A DNA stretch of 64,000 nt. Source: Kordia sp. TARA_039_SRF. GTDB taxonomy: Bacteria; Bacteroidota; Bacteroidia; Flavobacteriales; Flavobacteriaceae. The DNA is taken from the NCBI GenBank assembly GCA_006383075.2, contig SMNH02000002.1:507127-571126 (forward strand). Reading direction: 5' to 3'. The notes beneath the pieces were generated by a model. That model did no database searches. It was not told the origin of the DNA and worked only from the letters and a program-made list of their open reading frames with translations. This document shows, piece after piece, positions 43,701 to 52,800 of the stretch (positions within the stretch are counted from its first letter, which is position 1; each line of letters starts with the position of its first letter). Both the position numbers and the translations under genes were made by a program.

Positions 43701-46700
43701 ATGCCAACCGATTTAGTGGTGTGTGACGAAACTCCTTTTGATGGTTTCACTACTGTAGATTTAAACACAAAATCGGCTGAAATTGTCGGAACACAAATGG
43801 ACGTCTCTGTTCAATACTACATCAGCCAAAATGATGCTGACAATGATGTAAATCCATTAGCGTCTCCATACACCAACACAGCAAATCCACAAACCATATA
43901 CGCACGCGTTGAACACGGAATCACTGGCTGTTTCAGTATAACTAGCTTTAATATTGACGTGAACGAAGCGCCCATTGCAAACACACCTACTCCACTAGAA
44001 TACTGCGACACAGACAACGACGGTATCGGAATCTTTAACATTAGAAGCTCCGAGAGTGAAATCACAGGCGGCGTGTTACCAGGACAAGTGACAGTAACCT
44101 ACCACGAAACCCCAGAAGACGCCGATAACAATGTCAATGCACTGGCAGATACCTATAGCAATATCAACCCGTACAATCAAACCTTGTATGTACGTGTGGA
44201 AAATGTCCTTACGGGATGTTACAATGTAGTGCCGCTCGCCTTAATCGTACACGACTCACCAGAGATAGCAGCGCTCGATTCGCAAACTTTGGCTGAATGT
44301 GATGATATTACCGGCGACCAAATCGCACAATTTGATTTAACACAGGCAGAAACTGACATTCTAAATGGAGAAGACCCTGTGACGCACACAGTTCGTTACT
44401 ACAACACTCAGGCAAATGCCATTACAGGAACTACTGCAGGTGAGATAAACAATCCAAACGCCTATAGCAACATTCCACCGAGTCCACAAACCATTTGGGT
44501 ACGCGTGGAAGACCAAACCACAGGCTGTTTTAGCATTACCAACTTGACCCTTATTGTCAATGAGCTACCAAATCTGATACAACTCCCAGGGCTGGAACTC
44601 TGTGATGCTATCACCTTAAATGATGAAACAGAAGTCTTTGACTTGACCTCTTTGGCAGAAGACCTAGTAAACAACGTGCCAGGGATTAGTCTTCAATACT
44701 ACGCAAGTGCTACTGACCTAGCCAATGACACACCGATTGCCAATCCAGCAGCGTATGCCAACGAAGAACTAGGGGTACAAACCATTTTTGTACTGGCGAC
44801 CAACGATACTACAGGTTGTCAAAACACCATCACCTTTGACATCAGAGTCAATCCGCTGCCAAGTCCTACACTTGATCCAAGTGGAATGCTCTCAGCCGAG
44901 ACCTGTGATGATGACAATGACGGTTTTGTAGCCACTGATTTAGATATGCTGGTAAACGATATTGTCAACAACGAGCCCGATGTAGTCTACAGCTTCCATG
45001 AGAGCGCCGAAGATGCTGACAACAACTTAAATGCACTGAGCAGTCCATATACGAACATTGTCATGGACAGTCAAACCATCTATGTACTGGCAACCAATAC
45101 GGTAACAGGCTGTTTTACAGTAACACCACTGCAAATCAATGTGATTCCAATTCCTGTAATGCCGATCAGCATTGATGATGTAGAAGTCTGTGATGATGCA
45201 TCAAGTCTAGATGGCTTTGCGATGTTTGATTTGACGGTGACCCAAATGCAAATCTATGGCGACCAAACGCCAGGCAACTATACACTGACCTATCATGAGA
45301 GTGAGCAAGATGCTATTGATGATGTATCACCCATAGTGACTCCAAGTGATTATATCAACACCACAGCCAATCAGCAAACCATCTGGGTACGTTTGGAAGA
45401 CAACGCAACGGACTGTTTTGCCATTGGAAGCTTTGAAATCATTGTCGTACCACCACCAGTGCTGGTACAACCTACAGCCTTCTCACTCTGTGATGACTTA
45501 GAAAGTGGTGATGAGAGTGATGAAATCAGTAGTTTTGACCTAACAGATAAGTACACAGAAATCACAGGCGGCGATACCAGCTTAACGTTGACCTATTACG
45601 CCTCACAGGCAGACTTAAATGCAGATACGCCCATTGCAGACCCAACGGCGTATCAAAACATCAGCAATCCGCAAGTACTTTACATCCGCGCAACAAACAG
45701 TGCAGGCTGTACTACTGATATCACCATGACCCTTAGAGTGCTTCCCATCCCAACACCAAACACGATGCCAACACTCTTAGAGGCATGTGATGATGACAGC
45801 GATGGAGATGCGACCAATGGAATCCTTGTCTTTGACCTGACACAGGCAGAGGCAGAGATAGTCAACAATGAAAGCAATGTCACAGTGAGTTATCACACCA
45901 CAATAGAAGATGCAGAGATGGACACTAATGCAATAGCAGACCCAACCATGCATGCGGTAGATATGGCAACTGCCAATGAAAACGGACAAGTAATTATTTA
46001 TGTACGTGTGGAGAGTGACATTCAGATAGACAGCAATATGGAGCCATGTTACAAGGTAGTAGAACTCCCAGTGATTGTACATCCACTTCCAGAACTGACT
46101 GATACAGCATTTAATTATGTCTTCTGCGAGTATGACAATGATGATGTAGGACAATTTAACTGGGATGAAGTAACAGCTTCGTTAGACTTACTCACAGCGC
46201 CACAGGATGTAAACAACTTTACAGTGACTTACCATCCAACAGTAGCAGAAGCTTTGGCAGGAACAGGAGCGCTGGTAAACGGTTTTGAAAACATGACCGA
46301 CCCGCAAACAGTCTTTATCCGCGTGGAGAACACCGCTACAGGTTGTGTAAACACCAACAACATTGCAAGTTTAGAACTCAGTGTAGAGCCTATTCCAACG
46401 GCAACCGCGCCAGCAACTTATGAGTTATGTGCTACAGACGAAACAGACCCAAATACCGCAGTGTTTGATTTGACAAGTCTGGATGCAGAAATCATCGCAG
46501 GACAATTAAACATGGCAGTATCTTACTATGAAACAGCTATGGATGCCGATAGTGATATCAATGCGATTGCCAATGCAGACAGTTATGTAAACATCAGTAA
46601 TCCACAGACGCTTTATGCTAGAGTACGACAAACTATCACAGGTTGTTTATCTGATCCAGTGTTAGTAACACTACAAGTAAATGCATTACCTGTATTTACC

Positions 46701-47429
46701 CTGCCAGCAGATGATATCTTATGTGTAGATGCAGATACAGGAACCACCACTGATGGACCGATGATAGGCGTAGACTTAGGTGCAGGCTACAGCTATAGCT
46801 GGACTACACCAGATGGCACCGCTAGTACGCCAACAGTGGCAGTGACCACCGCAGGAACCTATAGTCTAACCATTACTGACAACAACTTCACCACAGCGTG
46901 TACTTACAGTGATAGTGTAACCTATGAAGCATCCTCAGCGCCATCGGTATTAGACATACAAATCACCACACCAGCCTTTGCCGATAGTCACAATGTGATA
47001 GCGACAGCCTCAGGTGGTTCAGGGGTGTATGAATACCAACTAGATGACGGAGATTGGCAAGCCACAGGAGAGTTTACAGACCTGTCACCAGGAGAACACA
47101 CCATCACCGTGAGAGACACCAACGGTTGTGGAGAACTTATCAGAGGCTTTGAGCTGATAGATTACATGAAATTCTTCACACCAAACGGAGATGAGTATCA
47201 TCCGACGTGGAACATCATTGGACTGAGAAATCAGCCAGGAGCAAAGATTTACATCTTTGATAGGTATGGAAAACTCCTTAAACAAATCAGTCCTGCAGGA
47301 CCAGGTTGGGATGGAACCTTCAACGGTTCGCCAATGCCATCACAGGATTATTGGTTTAGAGTAGAATACGTAGACCCATTCGATGGAACACCAAAAGAAT
47401 TTATCAATCATTTTACTTTGAAGAGATAA
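40779..47429 (+). CDS. giant T9SS type B (CHU_C) surface protein with PKD and 15 two-Cys repeats
   Basis: 2216 residues from the ATG at 40779 (a GTG at 40749 would spoil the signal peptide). Order: signal peptide MKKILLFVLIIVPTIIFAQ; residues 20-400 a beta-propeller-like region (WYFGNSAGIRFDP, TQAAIVIPQPENPNRYYVFT); a PKD domain near 428 (ILWDFGDGT); 15 repeats of about 100 residues from about 475 to 1968; a short PKD/SprB-like part; and a CHU_C type B sorting domain from about 2129 (FFTPNGDEYHPTW, IYIFDRYGKLLK). Each repeat has CDDxxDG...FDLT, TYHxSxxDA and PQTIYVRVENxxTGC. Exported by the type IX system and attached to the surface or released; probably an adhesin or gliding-related protein. 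Confidence 0.92.
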   Translation: MKKILLFVLIIVPTIIFAQGEASNWYFGNSAGIRFDPVTFATTPLNDASPQFQTSEGCATISDVNGNLLLYVGSRSNQNNQQGNILTIWNRNHQIMPNGTDILGSSTSTQAAIVIPQPENPNRYYVFTVDGLFPGENNPADLSGFNYSVVDMSLDGGLGDVVPAEKNLPILPRSSEKVTAVRGDGNFFWVLTHYIDTFYAYRVDSTGFSLASEVTSQVGPVLSEAGYRSNSQGYLKVSPDGTKIAMANYSDDDDTSNGPGNIFIFSFDPATGQVGSGGAVEEIYTGDSPYGVEFSAESRKLYATILLSGSQSTLLQYNVENPIGSIAATQTLINGPNSNSPGALQLAIDGRIYRVINGSNSLHYIENPELDGAAAGYNTAGVPIGGSAVFGLPPFITSFFSASINFQGTCLGSPTDFSVNTSSTIDNILWDFGDGTTSTLETPSHSYTAAGTYTVTAQITSGVNTQNFTTDITISETPTANPVDDQLICDDNNDGFWALDLDALTTNVLNGQDATLFTVTYHTSQADADMNMNPLTSPYTNQTAYGLETIFVRVENNNDTDCFDTTSFDFDVFDQPTANTVMDYELCDDAADGDDTNGFTTFDLSTIDIEVLVAQDPMQYNITYHINQNDADDGMNALPTNYTNDTAGGNPVIARIENVDNPNCYATVQFNVVVNPLPIVLQPVALQQCDDDTDGISDFNLTEANSLLSNDAANETFTYYTSLTDAQNATNPITNDAAYSSGNGGLVHARIETVNGCFRTGEVNLLVATTQIPDTFQLNYEVCDDALVDGDNTNGIAAFDFSDADAQINALFPAGQNLTITYYENFTDALAEQNAIADISNHRNDASPNVQNIVVRVDSETNNSCLGLGEHITLTVNPLPNTNTITDYVVCSDIPNQFTFDLTTKDPEVINGQANISVTYHESQAEADNNTNAIASPYTTFPRTIYVRAENTVTNCVNTEMTFELIINENPVANMPTDLVVCDETPFDGFTTVDLNTKSAEIVGTQMDVSVQYYISQNDADNDVNPLASPYTNTANPQTIYARVEHGITGCFSITSFNIDVNEAPIANTPTPLEYCDTDNDGIGIFNIRSSESEITGGVLPGQVTVTYHETPEDADNNVNALADTYSNINPYNQTLYVRVENVLTGCYNVVPLALIVHDSPEIAALDSQTLAECDDITGDQIAQFDLTQAETDILNGEDPVTHTVRYYNTQANAITGTTAGEINNPNAYSNIPPSPQTIWVRVEDQTTGCFSITNLTLIVNELPNLIQLPGLELCDAITLNDETEVFDLTSLAEDLVNNVPGISLQYYASATDLANDTPIANPAAYANEELGVQTIFVLATNDTTGCQNTITFDIRVNPLPSPTLDPSGMLSAETCDDDNDGFVATDLDMLVNDIVNNEPDVVYSFHESAEDADNNLNALSSPYTNIVMDSQTIYVLATNTVTGCFTVTPLQINVIPIPVMPISIDDVEVCDDASSLDGFAMFDLTVTQMQIYGDQTPGNYTLTYHESEQDAIDDVSPIVTPSDYINTTANQQTIWVRLEDNATDCFAIGSFEIIVVPPPVLVQPTAFSLCDDLESGDESDEISSFDLTDKYTEITGGDTSLTLTYYASQADLNADTPIADPTAYQNISNPQVLYIRATNSAGCTTDITMTLRVLPIPTPNTMPTLLEACDDDSDGDATNGILVFDLTQAEAEIVNNESNVTVSYHTTIEDAEMDTNAIADPTMHAVDMATANENGQVIIYVRVESDIQIDSNMEPCYKVVELPVIVHPLPELTDTAFNYVFCEYDNDDVGQFNWDEVTASLDLLTAPQDVNNFTVTYHPTVAEALAGTGALVNGFENMTDPQTVFIRVENTATGCVNTNNIASLELSVEPIPTATAPATYELCATDETDPNTAVFDLTSLDAEIIAGQLNMAVSYYETAMDADSDINAIANADSYVNISNPQTLYARVRQTITGCLSDPVLVTLQVNALPVFTLPADDILCVDADTGTTTDGPMIGVDLGAGYSYSWTTPDGTASTPTVAVTTAGTYSLTITDNNFTTACTYSDSVTYEASSAPSVLDIQITTPAFADSHNVIATASGGSGVYEYQLDDGDWQATGEFTDLSPGEHTITVRDTNGCGELIRGFELIDYMKFFTPNGDEYHPTWNIIGLRNQPGAKIYIFDRYGKLLKQISPAGPGWDGTFNGSPMPSQDYWFRVEYVDPFDGTPKEFINHFTLKR

Positions 47430-47460
47430 TTTACTCAAAAAAACACCCACAATACACCAA

Positions 47461-47488
47461 AAACCGGAGATTGATTCTTCGGTTTTTT
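47461..47488 (+). terminator. terminator after the giant gene
   Basis: AAACCGGAGA, loop, TTCTTCGGTTT followed by T: imperfect stem with T run. Confidence 0.75.
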
Positions 47489-47533
47489 TATTATCCACTA
47501 TTTTAGTACTTTCAAGCATTAATCAACCCCAGT

Positions 47534-49630
47534 GTGAATAAACAAACTTACATACGTATTTTTCTGTTTTTGGCTTGTTTGTTTTATGCACTTCAAGTGA
47601 CTGCTCAAAATATTTCGCTTTTTCAACAATTTAATGGTCGTTTTGATTATACTGCACTGGGAAATACGCTAAATGTAGTAGAAAATGGACCAACGGATCT
47701 TTGTACTATCAACACAAGTTCGAGCGCTAGTTTGAATCTTACTTCCGACCAAACGATGGTGGCTGCGTATTTGTATTGGGCAGGTTCTGATGATGGCGAT
47801 TTTGAGATTGAACTGAACGGAATTCCCGTCACTGCAGCACGTACGTTTAGTGATTCTTTGACAGGAAATCGCACCTTTTTTGCGGCTTTTGCAGATGTGA
47901 CGGATATTGTGCAAGCAGAAGGCAACGGATTGTATACTGTGAGTGAATTTGACCTAACTTCAGTTATTACTCCTTATTGTCCGACAGGAACAAATTTTGG
48001 TGGTTGGGCAATTACGGTAATTTACGAAAATCCAGCGCTTCCGTTGAATCAACTGAATGTGTATGACGGTTTGGAAAGTGTACCTGACGAGTTGGAAATT
48101 ACGCTCGACAACCTCAACGTTTTTGATAATATGGGTGCCAAAATTGGCTTTATTGCTTGGGAAGGTGACCAAGCATTGAGCGTTAACGAATCGTTGCGTG
48201 TGAATGGCACGGTGATTTCAAACTTTCCGCTAAATCCGCCAGACAATGCTTTTAATGGCACGAATAGTTTTACGGGCGCGACCAATTTATACAATATGGA
48301 TATTGATTTTTATAATATTCAGAATAATATCAATATTGGTGATACCGAAGCGACGATTTCATTGACTTCTGGACAGGATTTTGTGATGATTAACAACATT
48401 ATTACGGTGTTAAACAGTCAACTTCCAGATGCTACTGTTGTAATTGACAATCTTGAAGACGAATGCGATGTTCGAGATTTAGATTTGACATATACCGTTT
48501 TTAACACCAATAGTACCGCCGAATTACCACAAAATACGCCTATTTCTTTGTATGCGGATGGAACTTTAATCGCGACAGCTACTACGCAAGTGACTCTTCC
48601 TATCGGCGGAAGCACACAACAAACGATTACTGTTAGCATTCCTGCAAATATTCCTGATACTTTTGATTTATTAATTGTTGTTGATGATGACGGAACTGGC
48701 ACGGGAACTATTGATGAAACGAATGAAGATAACAATACATTTGTTCAAAACGTCACCTTGCCTACTTCACCTGAAATTCCGCTGTTACCTAATTTAGAAT
48801 TGTGTGATACGGTTGATTTTTTTGAGTTTGATTTAACGACGCAAGAAGTATTATTCACTAGTGGTATTTTTACTTTTGAATATTACGAAACGTTGCAAGA
48901 TGCTTCAAACAGTATGAATAGCATCAATAATCCTAATGCATATAGCAGTGGAAATTATCCCGCAGAAATTTTTATAAAAGTCATTCACAATACGTCACTT
49001 TGTAGCTCTATAGGAAATTTTGAATTGGTGATTTTAGATAGTCCCGAAGTGGCACAACCAGAAGCGTTGCAAGCGTGTAGACTGGACGAAACTGAAAGTG
49101 TTCCTTTCGATTTGACATTGAATGAAGAAAACATAAATTCAGCTTCAAATCTGACGTTTACCTATTACGAAACGGCAAATACCGACGGAACGTTTCAAGA
49201 TGAAATCACAAATCCGACAGTATACCCTAATAGTTCCAATCCGCAAACTATTTTTGTTACCGTTGAAAACACCTTAGGATGCATTGTTGCCACAAATTTT
49301 GAGTTGATAGTTGAAGATTGTGAAATTTATATTCCCAACGGTTTTTCTCCCAATGATGACGGAAAAAATGATGTTTTTAATATTCTCAATCTGGAAGCAC
49401 ATCCAAATCATATCCTTCACATTTATAATAGATACGGCACACTGATTTATGAAGGCGACAGAAATACGCCGCGCTGGAATGGTTTTGCTAACAGAGGCAC
49501 GCCAAAAAATAAAAAACTTCCTACAGGAACTTACTTTTATGTACTTTATTTGAATGATGAAAATACGTTGGCAAGTCCTTTGTTATTAGAGCAAACCTAT
49601 ACAGGTTGGGTTTATTTACAGAATAATTAA
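47534..49630 (+). CDS. T9SS type B surface protein with CARDB and two repeats
   Basis: 698 residues starting at a GTG (47534); no upstream ATG fits and the signal peptide NKQTYIRIFLFLACLFYALQ is intact. The first 290 residues are a beta-rich DUF3344-like region (VAAYLYWAGSDDGDFEIELN). Residues 296-410 are a CARDB domain (TYTVFNTNSTAELPQNTPIS, DETNEDNNTFVQNV). Two copies of the two-cysteine repeat follow (411-597), then CHU_C from about 598 (IYIPNGFSPNDDGKNDVFN). Exported by T9SS. It shares the repeat with both neighbours, so the three genes form a paralogous set. Confidence 0.9.
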   Translation: MNKQTYIRIFLFLACLFYALQVTAQNISLFQQFNGRFDYTALGNTLNVVENGPTDLCTINTSSSASLNLTSDQTMVAAYLYWAGSDDGDFEIELNGIPVTAARTFSDSLTGNRTFFAAFADVTDIVQAEGNGLYTVSEFDLTSVITPYCPTGTNFGGWAITVIYENPALPLNQLNVYDGLESVPDELEITLDNLNVFDNMGAKIGFIAWEGDQALSVNESLRVNGTVISNFPLNPPDNAFNGTNSFTGATNLYNMDIDFYNIQNNINIGDTEATISLTSGQDFVMINNIITVLNSQLPDATVVIDNLEDECDVRDLDLTYTVFNTNSTAELPQNTPISLYADGTLIATATTQVTLPIGGSTQQTITVSIPANIPDTFDLLIVVDDDGTGTGTIDETNEDNNTFVQNVTLPTSPEIPLLPNLELCDTVDFFEFDLTTQEVLFTSGIFTFEYYETLQDASNSMNSINNPNAYSSGNYPAEIFIKVIHNTSLCSSIGNFELVILDSPEVAQPEALQACRLDETESVPFDLTLNEENINSASNLTFTYYETANTDGTFQDEITNPTVYPNSSNPQTIFVTVENTLGCIVATNFELIVEDCEIYIPNGFSPNDDGKNDVFNILNLEAHPNHILHIYNRYGTLIYEGDRNTPRWNGFANRGTPKNKKLPTGTYFYVLYLNDENTLASPLLLEQTYTGWVYLQNN

Positions 49631-49834
49631 GTAATCTTAAAACTAATGTCCCTGATTTTCCGTACTTTAGTGTAGATATATTGCTAATTATTTAAAATAA
49701 GTCGTCAGTACTAAAAATAATTTTTAAGGCTCTAAATTATACATATATTTGTTTCATATAAAAATAGCCTAAAATACTGACAATAAAAACTGCCCATTTT
49801 TGTTGTTTTTACATGACGACTTAACCCCATATTT

Positions 49835-52800
49835 ATGAAAAAGGTAATCCTTACGCTTTTTGCTATTTGTGCCTGCCAAATAGTTTCTGCACAACAGGTG
49901 ACAACTAATGAATCGTTTACACTTCAACAGTTGGTTGAACAGTTGGTGCAAGGTTGTGTTGAAATTTCTAACGTAAGTTCAAACATTAATGGGAACATTG
50001 ATGGATTTAATAGCTATGCTGCTTTTAGTCAAAGTGGCTCCAATTTTCCTTTTGCCAACGGTTTGGTACTGACTACCGGACAAGCATCTGAAGCAGGAAA
50101 TGGTTTAGACCCGATTCCGCTTAATAGTGGATCTACCAATTGGGGAACCGATCCTGATATGGAAGCAGTGTTAGGTGTGAATAATACACTAAATGCAACA
50201 TCTATCGAATTTGACTTTATTGCTGTAACCAATCAAATTAGTTTTAATTATTTATTGGCTTCTGAAGAATACGCAGAAGATTTCCCTTGTCGATTTTCAG
50301 ATAGTTTTGCCTTTTTAATAAGACCAACGGGAAGTTCAGCGCCATATACCAATATTGCAGTAGTTCCAGGCACCAATATTCCTGTGAGTACTAGTGTGAT
50401 TCATGATGAAATAGTAGGTTTCTGTCCAGCAGAAAACGAAGAATATTTTGAAGGCTATAATTTGGGCGATACTAACTACAACGGACGCACAACAGTATTA
50501 ACTGCCACCGCAACACTCATTCCAAATCAGCAATATCATATCAAATTGGTATTGGCAGATGGTACTGACCAGAATGCAGATTCTGCAATTTTCATTGAAG
50601 GGAATAGTTTTAACGCAACGGTTGATTTAGGTCCAGACATTACTACTTGTGCCAATTCTTATTTGTTAAATGCAGACATTGGTAATCCGCTTGCTACCTA
50701 TCAATGGTTTCGAAATGGTGTGCCAATTCCTGGAAGCATCAATGCAACACACGATGCTGTGCTAACAGGAACCTATCGCGTAGAAATTACAATTCCTGTG
50801 GGAACCGAAACTTGTGTCATAGAAGATACGGTACAAGTAACACTCAACACACCACAAACTATCGCGCTACTGACCGATTATGAACTTTGTGATAATACAG
50901 GCAATGATGGTATGGAAAGTTTTGATTTAACCATTAAAGAACCCGAAGTTTTAGCCGAAGTTCCACCTGGAAATTATACCATAAGCTACTACCCTACTCA
51001 AAATGATGCAGATAATGAAACGAATGCATTTGCTAGTACAATCACAAATTCCAGCAGTCCACAAGAAGTTTTTGTCAGAGTTTGGGACAATGATAATGGT
51101 TGTTTGTCATTTACGAGTTTTAATTTGGTGGTGAATGAATTGCCGCAAATCAATACGCCAACACCAATTGATGTTTGTGATGACAATAGCGATGGTATTA
51201 CACAAATAAATCTAACCATTCGGAATGATGAAATTACAGGTATGAATCCGATATATGGTGTTACTTATCACAACTCGCAAAGTGACGCTGATAATAATAT
51301 CAATCCAATTGTGAATAATTATACAAATAGTGGCACCAACAATACCATTTATGTGCGTGTAGTAAATACTGAAACTGGTTGTGTAAGCCAAACGACATTA
51401 GATGTAAATGTAGGTGTAGCACCAATGCTAACGCTTCCCGACAGAAACCTAGTGGATGCTTGCGACCCTGAACATGACGGATTTGCAACCTTTGATTTGA
51501 CCGAAATCATTAACAATACGACGGCTGGATTAACAGGTGTAACCATTACGGTACACACTTCTGCAGATGATGCTGCTACTGGAGCCAATCCGATTCCTGA
51601 TGTAACTGCTTTTAACAATACAAATCCTGAAGAACAATCGTTATACATTCGTGTCGTAGATGATGCTACAGGTTGTTTTGCAATTTCTCCGTTTACAGTA
51701 CATACCAACGCATTGTTAACCGCCACAAACATTCAAGATGTAAATCGCTGTGACGATGCTAGTAATGATGGAGTTTTAAATTTTGATTTTCAAAATATCA
51801 CAACTTCCATACAAAACAACTTATCTTTTGTACAAATTGAGTACTTTCTCTCTGAGGACGACCGCGATAATAATGTCAATGCTATTGATGTGACTGTTCC
51901 ATTTACAAACACGGAAAATCCACAAGAAATATTTATCCGACTTACCGACGTAGATACAGGCTGTGAAGACATTGCTTCTTTCAATTTGGTTGTAAATCCG
52001 TTTACACCAGCTCCTAATATTGGTACATTAACGACATGTGATGCGAATTCAGATGAAATTGTTATCATAGATTTACAAACGTTCACGCCCGATATAGTAG
52101 GTACAAACACTGGTTTTGATGTTATTTACTTTTTATCTGCTAGTGATGCTAACCTTGCTGTAAACGCGATTTCTGACCCAATCATAAACACAAGCAATCC
52201 GCAAGAAATATTCTTCCGATTCAGAAATAGTACTACAGGCTGTTTTGATATTGGTTCTTTTATGATGGAAGTTTTGCCTGCGCCAGATGTAAACACTCCA
52301 AATACAATTCTTATCTGTGATGACACTGACGGAATAGCGAATATAGACTTAACGCAAAGTCTTCCAGAAATCATTACAGATTTGACAAATATTGATATAT
52401 CATATCATTCTACATTAAGCGGCGTATTTAACGATTCCGATATCATTACAGATCCAACAGCATACAACACAGGAACGACCTCAGCGTATGTTAGAGTGGA
52501 AAATGCAACTACAGGATGTTTTGCCAGAGTAGAACTACCAATTATCGTAAATACCGTTCCTGTAGTGACCGCTACCGACATCTATCAACTGTGTGAAACA
52601 GACACGGATGAAACGGAAAACTTCATTATGGAAACTCGCGATGATGAAATTTTAAATGGTCAAACCGATATGACCGTTTTCTACTATCCAACTGCACAAG
52701 ATGCACTCGATAAAACCAACGAAATTGACAAAACGGCTCCGTATGCCAATCAAACAAATCCGCAAACCATTCACGTCCGTATTGAAAATGATACGGATCC

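Noticed and set aside
45777-46154. 125-codon minus-strand ORF within the giant gene
   Set aside because: Shadow of the repeat-coding sequence; no start context or family.
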